From positions 1 through 64,000 of the forward strand of contig NZ_VWRQ01000022.1 of the NCBI RefSeq assembly GCF_008635795.1: DNA of 64,000 nt. The letters run 5' to 3'. Positions 18,785 through 27,097 of this stretch are shown here, in pieces. The notes beneath the pieces were generated by a model. That model was not told where the DNA came from. It did no database searches and saw nothing but the letters and a program-made list of their open reading frames with translations. Made by a program: the position numbers and the translations under genes. This DNA is from Paenibacillus tepidiphilus (GTDB lineage: Bacteria; Bacillota; Bacilli; Paenibacillales; Paenibacillaceae). Positions within the stretch are counted from its first letter, which is position 1. Each line of letters starts with the position of its first letter.

Positions 18785-19522
18785 CTAAAGCTGCCGTTCG
18801 ATCTCAGCCATCACTTCGCCGATTCGCCCCTTCAGTATAAGGTCCGCCCGGTCGTCGTAAGGCGTCGAATCATGGTTCAGCAGAACCGTATGGCGGCCTT
18901 TGAAATAGGTAATCAGGCTGGCCGCCGGCTGGACGGTCAGCGAAGTACCGCCGATGATCAGCAGATCGGCTGCGGCGATGGCCGCAAGCGCCGACATCAG
19001 CACCTTGTGGTCCAGTTCCTCTTCATACAGGACCACATCGGGCTTGATGATCCCGCCGCATTCCGGGCAGCGGGGTACACGTTCCGCCGAACCGGTCACC
19101 TGCTCCAGCCCGTAAAAGCGGCCGCAATCCAGGCAGTGATTGCGGTGAACAGAGCCATGCAGCTCCAATACCGCCTTGCTGCCGGCCAGCTGGTGCAGCC
19201 CGTCGATATTTTGCGTGACGACAGCCTTCAGCTTCCCTCGCCGCTCCAGCTCCGCCAGCAGCAGATGTGCGCCGCCGGGCTTCGCTCCGGGATGGAGCAT
19301 TTTGCTGCGGTAGAAATCAAAGAACACCTCCGGCCGGGCCATGAAGAAGCTGCGGCTCAGCATAACCTCCGGCGGAAAAGGCGACTCATGCTCCGCCGTG
19401 TAGAGCCCGGCCGCCGAGCGGAAATCGGGAATTCCGCTCTCTGTCGATGTGCCGGCGCCGCCGAAAAAAACAATATTCCCGCTCTCTTTAATCCATGATA
19501 CCAATGTCTGCATTTGATCCAT
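18785..19522 (-). CDS. Sir2-family NAD-dependent protein deacylase (sirtuin)
   Basis: Removes acetyl or other acyl groups from protein lysines with NAD. The 245-aa protein has FGGAGTSTESGIPDFRS, the TQNID motif, the catalytic His in LELHGSVH, a four-cysteine zinc site (C..C in NHCLDC and C..C in CPECGG), and the IIGGTSLTVQPA NAD-binding segment. It resembles B. subtilis SrtN. The ATG at 19522 lies inside the 3' end of the HAD gene (35-nt overlap), so the pair is probably translationally coupled. An upstream GTG at 19534 overlaps the ribosome site. Confidence 0.92.
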   Translation of the reverse strand: MDQMQTLVSWIKESGNIVFFGGAGTSTESGIPDFRSAAGLYTAEHESPFPPEVMLSRSFFMARPEVFFDFYRSKMLHPGAKPGGAHLLLAELERRGKLKAVVTQNIDGLHQLAGSKAVLELHGSVHRNHCLDCGRFYGLEQVTGSAERVPRCPECGGIIKPDVVLYEEELDHKVLMSALAAIAAADLLIIGGTSLTVQPAASLITYFKGRHTVLLNHDSTPYDDRADLILKGRIGEVMAEIERQL

Positions 19523-20321
19523 TGTAAGCAGCACTTCCTCTCATGACTTCATGATTGCTGCCGGTAATACGCAGGGCCCGGAAATCCGCGACTACCGCGT
19601 CGGCATCAAGCAAATGCGCACCGGCGCCGTCCGGAGAAAGGCCCAGCGAGAAGCAGAGCCCGGCCCCCTTGCCCAGCTGCATATCGGCATTGCTGTCGCC
19701 GATAATCACTGCGTCCTCCGGCGCAAGCTCCAATTCCCGGCAGGCCAGCTCCGCCATCTCGGGAGCGGGCTTGCCTTGGGTTACACGGTCACGCGTAACC
19801 ACCGTGCCGAAATACCCGGCGATGCCGAGCCAATCCAGTTGTTCCGCAGTAGTCTTATCTCCGTCGGAAGTAACCACGCCAAGCTTCAGCCCGGCTTCGG
19901 CGCATTGCCTCAGGAATGGCAGCAAGCCGGGCAGAGGTACAGCCAGCCGGCGAACACGCAGCTCTTCCATTGCTTCCTTAATAATGCCGTTCACCCGCAG
20001 CATTGCTTCGTTCCACGGGACTCCGGATGAATAAAGCTGCCAGGCCAGGATTCCCCCGGTCTCCTCGGCCGTTGCCATAGCCAGCGGTCCGGCGGGATCA
20101 TAACCGGTAATTCTGCCGGACGCATCATGGGCTGTGCCCAGCACTCCGGACAAATCAAAGGCAGAGCCGGTTCCGCCAAGCGCAAGCTGGTTCTCCAGCC
20201 CGCGCAGCACCAGCTCTGCCCATGTTCCCCATGTTGCCAGCAAATCAAGCAGCGTTCCGTCCTTGTCGAACAAAATCCCCCTGCAGGGGACCGCCGTTCC
20301 ATTGATATGCAGAATGGGCAT
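19488..20321 (-). CDS. HAD-superfamily phosphatase
   Basis: A 277-aa HAD hydrolase with the nucleophile motif FDKDGTLLD (Asp19, Asp21), motif II VVTSD, a motif III lysine in TQGKPAPE, and the acidic motif IV IGDSNADM. Phosphoglycolate-phosphatase-like or pyrophosphatase-like enzymes have this layout with a helical cap. The substrate is unknown. The ATG at 20321 has GAGAGGAG 7 nt upstream. The gene lies between a membrane-anchored hydrolase and the sirtuin, all on the minus strand and closely spaced. Confidence 0.85.
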   Translation of the reverse strand: MPILHINGTAVPCRGILFDKDGTLLDLLATWGTWAELVLRGLENQLALGGTGSAFDLSGVLGTAHDASGRITGYDPAGPLAMATAEETGGILAWQLYSSGVPWNEAMLRVNGIIKEAMEELRVRRLAVPLPGLLPFLRQCAEAGLKLGVVTSDGDKTTAEQLDWLGIAGYFGTVVTRDRVTQGKPAPEMAELACRELELAPEDAVIIGDSNADMQLGKGAGLCFSLGLSPDGAGAHLLDADAVVADFRALRITGSNHEVMRGSAAYNGSNADIGIMD

Positions 20322-20363
20322 GTAACCGCTCCTCTCCACGACTTTAGATAAATATTCCCGTAA

Positions 20364-21104
20364 CTACCGCAGGTTGCCCAGCCAATCGAGCATTGCCCGG
20401 GCTGTGCTGCTCTGCTGCTCTTCTTCCGAAATAGACGGCGTCCCGTCGCCTTTTTGCGGACCATAGCTGCCAAACTGACCATGATTTCCGCCCGGAATCG
20501 AGGTGTAGACCGTATTGCTTGGCAAGTAAGAGCGTCCCTGATTGTATTTGTCCCTGTCAACTACCTCGTCCTTCGTACCAAGCACCGACAGAACTGAAAG
20601 TGTCGTATCCTTCAGGCTGCCCTTCTCATCTGCATAGGATGCGAGAAAATAGACGCCTTCCAGCTCATCCGCATGCTCTGCCGCATAACGGGAGGCCATA
20701 ACTCCGCCGAGCGAATGCCCGCCGATAACGAATGTCTGCTGCGGATGTACGCGGATAATATCACTGGCCGCATCCCCGTCGATCACCGCCAGGTTGAGCG
20801 GCATCTTGGCAATATAAAAGGGATGACCGGCGGCGGCGATTTTCTTGGCGAGCGGCGCATAAGCTTCCGGCTTGACCAGCCCGCCCGGGTAAAAGATGAC
20901 CGAGGTGCCGAGAATTGCCGACGGCTCAAAGGAGATCCAGTTGTCATTCTTCTCCACGGTGACTCCGCCGGCGGAAATAAGCGCCGTTTCTGCAGCCGGC
21001 TCCGGGGCATAAGGGGTCAGATACTTCCATATTCCTAACCCTGCCACAACTAGAACTACCAGCAATCCGGCCAGGATGCGGCGTTTCGTTTTATGTTTCT
21101 TCAA
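20364..21104 (-). CDS. Membrane-anchored alpha/beta hydrolase
   Basis: A 246-aa hydrolase with an N-terminal basic patch and one membrane or signal segment (about 8-28). The catalytic triad is visible: Ser in the elbow GGHSLGG, Asp in LGTKDEVV and His in GGNHGQFG. It fits the PF12695-type hydrolases. The best start is TTG at 21104, giving MKKHKTKRRIL, with GGGAG 8 nt upstream; nothing suitable precedes the longer frame. Probable first gene of an operon with the HAD phosphatase and sirtuin. Confidence 0.82.
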   Translation of the reverse strand: MKKHKTKRRILAGLLVVLVVAGLGIWKYLTPYAPEPAAETALISAGGVTVEKNDNWISFEPSAILGTSVIFYPGGLVKPEAYAPLAKKIAAAGHPFYIAKMPLNLAVIDGDAASDIIRVHPQQTFVIGGHSLGGVMASRYAAEHADELEGVYFLASYADEKGSLKDTTLSVLSVLGTKDEVVDRDKYNQGRSYLPSNTVYTSIPGGNHGQFGSYGPQKGDGTPSISEEEQQSSTARAMLDWLGNLR

Positions 21105-21194
21105 TAGATTCACTCCCGAGTACTGCCTACTGAAAATTATATAGGAAGCCTTCCTTTCAAACAACCTTCAACACATCGCCACAAATGTACCCCT

Positions 21195-21208
21195 TGATAA
21201 CGCTTACC
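21195..21208. promoter_or_regulatory. cre-like site (13 of 14)
   Basis: TGATAACGCTTACC matches the CcpA site consensus TGWNANCGNTNWCA except at the last base. It is in the divergent region between the hydrolase and the acyltransferase, just beside the Crp/Fnr-type palindrome. Location fits, but function is untested. Confidence 0.45.
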
Positions 21209-21228
21209 ATTGTGAGATATTTCACAAT
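21209..21228. promoter_or_regulatory. Crp/Fnr-type palindrome
   Basis: ATTGTGA, six bases, TCACAAT is a perfect 7-bp inverted repeat of the form TGTGA-N6-TCACA used by Crp/Fnr regulators, including Bacillus Fnr. Its centre is about 41 nt upstream of the start point expected from the TATTTT at 21249-21254, the classical activator position for the acyltransferase gene on plus. Confidence 0.6.
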
Positions 21229-21296
21229 TTACCCTTCTGAAATCATGTATTTTAAAATTAAATTAATTGCCATGCAGATTATTGGAGGTTAGGGTC

Positions 21297-22337
21297 ATGC
21301 CGGAGGAAAATTCGCTGGAAGCGCGCGGGGAAACTTTTTTTCTCAATCTCCGCTTCATGCTTATCGTTACGGTCTTTGTCGGTAATGCGATTGAACCTCT
21401 GATCGGCCAAATGAGCGGCCTGCACAGCCTGTTTGTCTGGATCTTCAGCTTTCATATGCCGCTGTTCGTGCTGGTGACCGGATACTTCGCCAAGAAAAGC
21501 CTGACCGGCACCGCCGGCCGCAGAGTGCTGCTGCAGATCGGGCTGCAGTATCTCATTTTTCAAAGCCTGTATTCCGCACTCGACGTCTCCCTCTTCCATA
21601 CCGATAATATCCACCATTCTTTTTTCGCACCCTATTTGCTGCTCTGGTTCCTGGCCAGCCACGTCTTCTGGCGTCTCTTGATGCTCGGCATGGCGCGATG
21701 GTCGCTGTGGACCAAGCTGGCCTTCGCAGTCGCAGCCGGAGTGGCTGTCGGATATTTGCAGCTGGACGGTGTCTGGTTCAGTATCAGCCGCACGTTCGTG
21801 TATCTGCCGTTCTTCGTCATTGGCTATCATTTTAATTTCGCCGCCTTTGAGAAGCTTTACCGCAAGTATGCCCGGATTGCCGCCGCTGCTGTCTCTATCG
21901 TAATGCTCGTAACGCTTGGTTTCCTGTTCGAAGGCATTCCGCTTGGCTGGCTCTACGGCAATATGACTTTTATGCAGGTAGAAGCCCACGATTGGTATGC
22001 CGGCGCTTACCGTCTGGCGATGTACGGTCTGCAGTTTGCCGCTTCACTCGCCTTCCTGGGCTTTGTCCCTTACCGCTTCAGCCGGATGACGGATTGGGGC
22101 CGCCGCACGCTGTATGTCTTCCTGCTCCACGGTTTTGTAGTCCGTCTGGCCGTCGTCTCCGGTATCTATGCTTACATCGGCAACGCCTTCGGTGCCGTTC
22201 TTCTGGTGCTTTCAGCTACCCTCTGCACCATACTGCTGGCCCAGCCTGCCGTGAAGCGCCTGCTGCATCCGCTGGTCGAGCCGCCGGTTGAATGGATGAG
22301 CGTACTCCGTCAAGCCGCCTTGCGCCGGCCTCTGTAA
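21297..22337 (+). CDS. Membrane acyltransferase, acyltransferase-3 family
   Basis: A 346-aa integral membrane protein with about ten hydrophobic helices. Early motifs (LNLRFMLIVTVFVGNAIEPL, FSFHMPLFVLVTGYFAKKS) are typical of acyltransferase-3/fucose 4-O-acetylase-like proteins that O-acylate extracellular sugars. The family's usual catalytic His appears in FSFHMPLF. The ATG at 21297 has GGAGG 8 nt upstream; the longer frame adds nothing conserved. It stands alone, behind a Crp/Fnr-type site and before a good terminator. The acceptor is unknown. Confidence 0.82.
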   Translation: MPEENSLEARGETFFLNLRFMLIVTVFVGNAIEPLIGQMSGLHSLFVWIFSFHMPLFVLVTGYFAKKSLTGTAGRRVLLQIGLQYLIFQSLYSALDVSLFHTDNIHHSFFAPYLLLWFLASHVFWRLLMLGMARWSLWTKLAFAVAAGVAVGYLQLDGVWFSISRTFVYLPFFVIGYHFNFAAFEKLYRKYARIAAAAVSIVMLVTLGFLFEGIPLGWLYGNMTFMQVEAHDWYAGAYRLAMYGLQFAASLAFLGFVPYRFSRMTDWGRRTLYVFLLHGFVVRLAVVSGIYAYIGNAFGAVLLVLSATLCTILLAQPAVKRLLHPLVEPPVEWMSVLRQAALRRPL

Positions 22338-22356
22338 CTTTTTAAGCCAGATAGGA

Positions 22357-22381
22357 AGCCTCTCCTCGGGAGAGGCTTTTT
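22357..22381 (+). terminator. Terminator of the acyltransferase gene
   Basis: AGCCTCTC and GAGAGGCT form an 8-bp stem with a short loop, followed by five T, 20 nt after the stop codon. Confidence 0.88.
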
Positions 22382-22604
22382 GGCGTTTCTCCAGCCAGGC
22401 TACTGCTACCATTTTACGGCTGCTGCAGCGGTAAACTTCACATTGTCCGGTAGAAAAAACAGGTCTTTTATGATAGACTCACTAAATAAGAAAAATCTTA
22501 TTGCTCCAGTACTCATCAGCTGGTTGATTTATAGAAACGGCTCCGCCCTCCTTCTACCCATGTAAGAAGCTGGACCCTGTTCTTTCTATAAACCGCGGAT
22601 CCGC

Positions 22605-22690
22605 AGCATCCGGGATTGTAATGCGTTAACGCGGCACCACTTGTTATTACGGCGATTGCCGGGCCCGCTTTGTGCGGCCTGATGGATGCT
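22605..22690 (+). promoter_or_regulatory. Candidate structured RNA leader of ilvD
   Basis: The 340-nt gap before ilvD ends in a stretch that can fold. AGCATCC (22605-22611) pairs with GGATGCT (22684-22690) and closes a domain with an inner GTAAT/ATTAC stem (22618-22622 with 22646-22650), a GGC/GCC hairpin (22651-22660) and CCGC/GCGG (22665-22668 with 22674-22677). The closing helix ends 18 nt before the ribosome site. No known riboswitch or T-box motif was recognised on this strand. The rest of the gap (22382-22604) shows no clear promoter. Confidence 0.35.
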
Positions 22691-22724
22691 ACGCCTGACC
22701 AATTTTTAGGGGGGAACTATTTAT

Positions 22725-24410
22725 ATGGCAGCCAAGAAAATGCGTTCAGACATGATCAAGAAGGGCTTTGACCGCGCACCGCACCGCAGTCTTCTGCGTG
22801 CCGCCGGAGTAAAAGAAGAGGATTTCGGCAAGCCGTTTATTGCGGTCTGCAATTCGTATATCGATATCGTTCCGGGTCATGTGCATCTGCAGGAATTCGG
22901 CAAAATCGTCAAGGAAGCCATCCGCGAAGCCGGCGGCGTTCCTTTTGAATTCAATACGATTGGCGTGGACGACGGCATCGCCATGGGCCATATCGGCATG
23001 CGTTACTCGCTGCCAAGCCGCGAAATCATCGCCGACTCGCTGGAAACGGTCGTTTCCGCCCACTGGTTCGACGGCATGGTCTGCATTCCCAACTGTGATA
23101 AAATCACCCCGGGCATGATGCTCGGCGCGCTGCGCGTCAACATCCCGACCATCTTCGTCAGCGGCGGCCCGATGAAGGCTGGCGTCGACAGCAAAGGCCG
23201 CAAGCTCTCCCTTACTTCCGTATTTGAAGGCGTTGGCGCGCATCAGATCGGCAAGATCAACGACGATGAGCTGCTGGAGCTGGAACAATACGGCTGTCCG
23301 ACCTGCGGTTCCTGTTCAGGCATGTTCACTGCCAATTCGATGAACTGTCTGGCTGAAGCGATGGGCCTCGCCCTCCCGGGCAACGGTACCATCCTGGCGG
23401 TAGCCGAGGAACGCAAAGATTTCGTCCGCAAATCGGCCACGCAGCTGATGGAGCTGATCAAGCTCGATCTCAAGCCGCGCGATATCGTGACGAAGGAATC
23501 CCTCGACAACGCGTTCGCGCTGGACATGGCGATGGGCGGCTCCACCAATACCGTACTGCATACACTGGCAATCGCCCAGGAAGCAGGCGTGGACTATCCG
23601 CTGGAACGCATCAATGAAGTGGCCAACCGCGTACCGTATCTGGCCAAGCTTGCACCGGCTTCCGACATCTTCATCGAAGACGTGGACCGGGCCGGCGGTG
23701 TCAGCGCCGTGCTGAACGAGCTGCTGAAGAAGCCTGGCGCCCTGTTCGGCGACTGTATCACAGTTACCGGCAAGACACTGGCCGAGAACGTGACCGGCCA
23801 TGAAATCCAGGATACCAGCGTGATTCATACGATAGATAATCCGTATTCCCAGGTCGGCGGACTGTCCGTGCTCTACGGCAACCTGGCGCCGGAAGGCTCC
23901 ATCATCAAGGTTGGCGCAGTCGACGCTTCGGTCGGCGGCTACCACAAAGGCCCGGCTATCTGCTTCGACTCCCAGGAGGAAGCGCTGGAAGGCATCGCCG
24001 GCGGCAAGGTCAAGGAAGGCCATGTCGTGGTCATCCGCTATGAAGGACCGAAGGGCGGCCCGGGCATGCCGGAAATGCTCGCACCGACCTCGCAGATCGT
24101 CGGCATGGGCCTCGGCGCCAAGGTCGGCCTGATCACGGACGGACGCTTCTCCGGTGCCTCCCGCGGCATCAGCATCGGCCACATCTCGCCGGAAGCGGCG
24201 GAAGGCGGCCCGATCGCCTTCGTTGAAGACGGCGACATCATCGAGCTCGATCTCAACAACCGCAAGATCGAGCTGCTGGTCGACGAGGAAGTGCTGGCAG
24301 CCCGCCGCAGCAACTGGACCGAGTTCGAGCCGAAGGTCAAGACCGGCTACCTCGCCCGCTACTCCAAGCTGGTTACGAACGCCAGCAAGGGCGGCGTATT
24401 GAAGATCTAG
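22725..24410 (+). CDS. ilvD: Dihydroxy-acid dehydratase
   Basis: Dehydrates 2,3-dihydroxy-isovalerate and 2,3-dihydroxy-3-methylvalerate, the third shared step of valine and isoleucine synthesis. At 561 aa it has the usual length. Fe-S ligand cysteines are in [12 protein letters not shown] and [27 protein letters not shown] and the C-terminal GRFSGASRG segment are also present. A GGGGGG ribosome site lies about 10 nt before the ATG. The gene stands alone; other ilv/leu genes are not in the window. A strong terminator follows. Confidence 0.97.
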   Translation: MAAKKMRSDMIKKGFDRAPHRSLLRAAGVKEEDFGKPFIAVCNSYIDIVPGHVHLQEFGKIVKEAIREAGGVPFEFNTIGVDDGIAMGHIGMRYSLPSREIIADSLETVVSAHWFDGMVCIPNCDKITPGMMLGALRVNIPTIFVSGGPMKAGVDSKGRKLSLTSVFEGVGAHQIGKINDDELLELEQYGCPTCGSCSGMFTANSMNCLAEAMGLALPGNGTILAVAEERKDFVRKSATQLMELIKLDLKPRDIVTKESLDNAFALDMAMGGSTNTVLHTLAIAQEAGVDYPLERINEVANRVPYLAKLAPASDIFIEDVDRAGGVSAVLNELLKKPGALFGDCITVTGKTLAENVTGHEIQDTSVIHTIDNPYSQVGGLSVLYGNLAPEGSIIKVGAVDASVGGYHKGPAICFDSQEEALEGIAGGKVKEGHVVVIRYEGPKGGPGMPEMLAPTSQIVGMGLGAKVGLITDGRFSGASRGISIGHISPEAAEGGPIAFVEDGDIIELDLNNRKIELLVDEEVLAARRSNWTEFEPKVKTGYLARYSKLVTNASKGGVLKI

Positions 24411-24424
24411 TTTATTGAAATGAC

Positions 24425-24466
24425 AACCGTTCAGACAGTCGCTTGCGATTGTCTGGACGGTTTTTT
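24425..24466 (+). terminator. Terminator of ilvD
   Basis: AACCGTTCAGACA and TGTCTGGACGGTT pair with one mismatch around a 12-nt loop, followed by TTTTTTG, 15 nt after the ilvD stop codon. Confidence 0.93.
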
Positions 24467-24519
24467 GTTTGATGCGCGATTTGCGCATGCAGCGTATATA
24501 CCGCAAATCAGGATGTGAC

Positions 24520-25055
24520 TGTTAGGAGCAACTCAGCGAAGCAGAGTTACTTGTGAACAATGGGGACCGCCGCAGCAAATCAAAATTAAATGTGACCAAC
24601 GAGCCCCGCCTCAGCAAATTAAATTACATGTGAAATGGACCGCTGAGCCCGTCTCAGCGCGTCAAATTTCCATGTGGCATGGACCATTTACTTCCGCCGC
24701 AGTAAATCAAAGTTACATTCGAACACTTAGTCCCGCCCCAGCAAAACCAATGTTACATGTGAACCTGAGTCCCGCCGCAGTAAATCAAAGTCACATTCGA
24801 ACACTGAGTCCCGCCACAGCAAAACCAATGTTACATGTGAACCTGAGTCCCGCCGCAGCAAACCAATGTTACCTGTAACGCTGAGTCCCGACGCAGTAAA
24901 TCAAAGTTACCTTTGACCACTGGAGGTGATTCGCCGCAGTCAATCAAAGTTACATGTGAACACTGACTCCCGCCCCAGCAAACCTATGTTACATGTGAAC
25001 ACTGACTCCCGCCTCAGTAAATCTAGTTACATGTGACCACTGGAGGACACTCGCC
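24520..25055. repeat. Tandem degenerate repeat array, 39-bp unit with 78-bp higher order
   Basis: About 13 degenerate copies of a unit containing GTTACATGTGAACACTGAGT and CCCGCCGCAGTAAATCAAA follow each other at spacings near 39 bp. Two neighbouring 78-bp blocks (24712-24789 and 24790-24867) are nearly identical, so the array grew by duplicating pairs of units. No spacers of unique sequence exist, so it is not CRISPR. Frames reading through it are accidental. Confidence 0.85.
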
Positions 25056-25069
25056 GCCACCACAACTGA

Positions 25070-25345
25070 AATAAGTGTATTCTGTGCAATTATCCGGGGC
25101 AATTTCGGCGTCATTCAAGTAATAAGTGTATTTTGTACATCTATTCTTCTTAGTTTTGGTGAAATACGCCCTTTTAGTGGAAAATAATTGCACGAAGTGC
25201 AATTAAACGCTCTCCACGAATCAAATAGGCTTGAATAGTTGCACATTCTGCAATTATCTTCGTTAAACTCCAATGCCTAGCTCTAACATCTAACCTCCAC
25301 CTTAATCTCTATCTCTATCTCCACCTCTATCTCCACCTCTACCTC
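25070..25345. repeat. Palindromic intergenic repeats and a CT-rich microsatellite
   Basis: Several copies of a TGCAATTA-bearing motif lie here, including a perfect 9-bp palindrome TAATTGCAC-GAA-GTGCAATTA (25185-25205), an imperfect TTGCA-CATTC-TGCAA, and two ATAAGTGTATT-type copies (about 25071 and 25123). From 25290 to 25345 follows a run of hexamers of the type CTCTAT/CTCCAC. No gene was recognised in this stretch. Confidence 0.65.
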
Positions 25346-25383
25346 AAACAGGTACCTTCTACACTTCTACTCCCAGCAGAGCA

Positions 25384-25424
25384 CAAAAAAAGCCCCGCCT
25401 CCCCTATAGAGGGAAAACGGGACT
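25384..25424 (-). terminator. Terminator of the polysaccharide deacetylase gene
   Basis: On the minus strand AGTCCCG pairs with CGGGGCT, and an inner CCCTC/GGGG stem stacks on it. A run of seven to eight T follows. It is about 37 nt after the deacetylase stop codon. Confidence 0.85.
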
Positions 25425-25460
25425 ACGGAGCCAATAATGTATATCATGAGTTCTGTTAAC

Positions 25461-26840
25461 TTACCGCACCGCCGTTGCACCAGGCAATTCGGGCTCAAGC
25501 GCCAGCTCTTCCTCCCGCACTCTTTCGAGATGGGTGACCTGCTTCTGCGGGCGCTGCCGGTTCGTCTGGTTCAGCAGCTGCGAGACCGGCATCAGCATCA
25601 TCTTCGGCACGAGCATGTCGCTGCGCTGCTTCAGCCTGGCCCCGCCGGCCGGATGAATCACACTCAGCAGAATGCTGAGATAAAACTTCGTGGAACGGGC
25701 GAACCAGCCGTCCGGCAAATCCAGAACCATGAAGCCGAATTTCTCCGGTCCGCGGTTGATCATGCTTACACCGTACAGCGCCTTGGCTTCGGCCAGATCG
25801 ACATTGCCGGCTATCTTATCCGCGAGTGCAGGCAAATCCTTTTCCATCCTGCGGATCATGCGGATCGCCAGCTGGGCGGTGGAACGGGCATGCAGCCCCA
25901 GCTCGAAGAGCTGCCGGTTGTCAAAATGCAGTTCAATGACGTTGTCACCCTTGCGCAGGAACTCGCCGCCCTCCATCCGCACCGTCTCACCCTGATACTT
26001 CCGCAGGCGGTAATGCAGAAACGGATCGGCCGGTGATATGGTCTTGATGCGGAACATAAACTGGAATACCTGCTCCCAGATCAGCCATAGCCCAACGATC
26101 AGCCGTTTGCCGAAGGAGAGCCGCTGCAGCGGAGAGGCCTGCACCTTGCGGATCATCTCGTCGATGCGGATGCTCGTTAGCCCGCGCCGCTCCACTTCCT
26201 TAAGCATACGCTCCAGGGCGAGCAGCATTTGCTCCGGCGCATTAGGATCGGCGCCCGGTGTCCGGCCGCAATCATGCAGAAGCATCACTTCGCCGGGATT
26301 CAGCTTGGCCAGCAGCTTGGCGGTCAGCCGTTCGGCGCCGAGCTTCTCCTTCCAGTCACCGAACATCGCCGACCAGAGCACAATCTGCACCTGACTGCGC
26401 TTGGAGAAATCAAACAGGTTGACGATCCCCCACGGCGGACGGTAATACGTGCTCCGTTCACCGGTAATACTGTAAATAATATCATCCGTACGCTGGATCT
26501 GACGTTTGACGGTCCGCGGCCACATCAGCCAGTTCGTTTTGTGATGATAGTTATGAATGCCGATCAGATGCCCTTCGTCATGCATCCGCTTAATGATCTC
26601 CGGATGCTGTTCCGCATGGGCGCCTACGACAAAGAAAGTAGCTTTCATATTATACCGCTTCAGAAGATCGAGCAGGCGCGGCGTATATACCGGGTCAGGC
26701 CCGTCATCAAAGGTAAGAGAAAACTCGTTGGTTCCGACACCTTTGCGGAAAACGCGATAACCGAACAGCCGGCTGATCAGTCCCGGAATAAATGCATAAA
26801 AAGTCGAGATGTAAAATAACCAGAGCAGCAAAGTCTGCAT
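25461..26840 (-). CDS. Polysaccharide deacetylase (NodB domain) with extra C-terminal domain
   Basis: A CE4-type deacetylase acting on acetylated cell-surface glycans such as peptidoglycan or chitin-like polymers. The 459-aa protein begins with a membrane segment (about 1-20). The NodB domain covers about 38-235: TFDDGPDP with catalytic/metal Asp, HNYHHKTNW with metal His, YYRPPWG, and LLHDCGRTPG with the late His. About 200 further residues form a second domain, possibly of the YkoP type (low certainty). It is a single gene, divergent from the AI-2E-type permease. Confidence 0.88.
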   Translation of the reverse strand: MQTLLLWLFYISTFYAFIPGLISRLFGYRVFRKGVGTNEFSLTFDDGPDPVYTPRLLDLLKRYNMKATFFVVGAHAEQHPEIIKRMHDEGHLIGIHNYHHKTNWLMWPRTVKRQIQRTDDIIYSITGERSTYYRPPWGIVNLFDFSKRSQVQIVLWSAMFGDWKEKLGAERLTAKLLAKLNPGEVMLLHDCGRTPGADPNAPEQMLLALERMLKEVERRGLTSIRIDEMIRKVQASPLQRLSFGKRLIVGLWLIWEQVFQFMFRIKTISPADPFLHYRLRKYQGETVRMEGGEFLRKGDNVIELHFDNRQLFELGLHARSTAQLAIRMIRRMEKDLPALADKIAGNVDLAEAKALYGVSMINRGPEKFGFMVLDLPDGWFARSTKFYLSILLSVIHPAGGARLKQRSDMLVPKMMLMPVSQLLNQTNRQRPQKQVTHLERVREEELALEPELPGATAVR

Positions 26841-27097
26841 GTAAATTCCCCGCTTTTCCAGAGTGACTTTTGGACCGCATGGCTCTGCAGCCAGAGTAAG
26901 GTTACGGCCAAATGAAGGTGCAAGCCGCCTTTGCGAATGCCGGATAAGCGTGGATGCCGCAAAAAGACGTTACCCCCTATTTTAACATAAGTCCTGAAGA
27001 AAATGGCGCTTTTTTCACAATATCATGTACAATGAACGTAACGAAAAAGTCAATTCAGCCAAATGTTGTGACCTCAAAAAAGGAGTCGGTTCTATTC

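Noticed and set aside
22630-22642. Minus-strand AAGTGGTGCCGCG resembling the T-box core sequence
   Set aside because: Two core mismatches, and on that strand the specifier region would lie inside ilvD while no gene follows downstream.
24630-24878. Open frame with a 26-residue repeating peptide (HVNLSPAA type)
   Set aside because: It simply reads through the 78-bp DNA repeat, has no ribosome site, and changes with each degenerate unit.
24520-25055. Possible CRISPR array
   Set aside because: The units are degenerate and contiguous, with no unique spacers and no cas genes.
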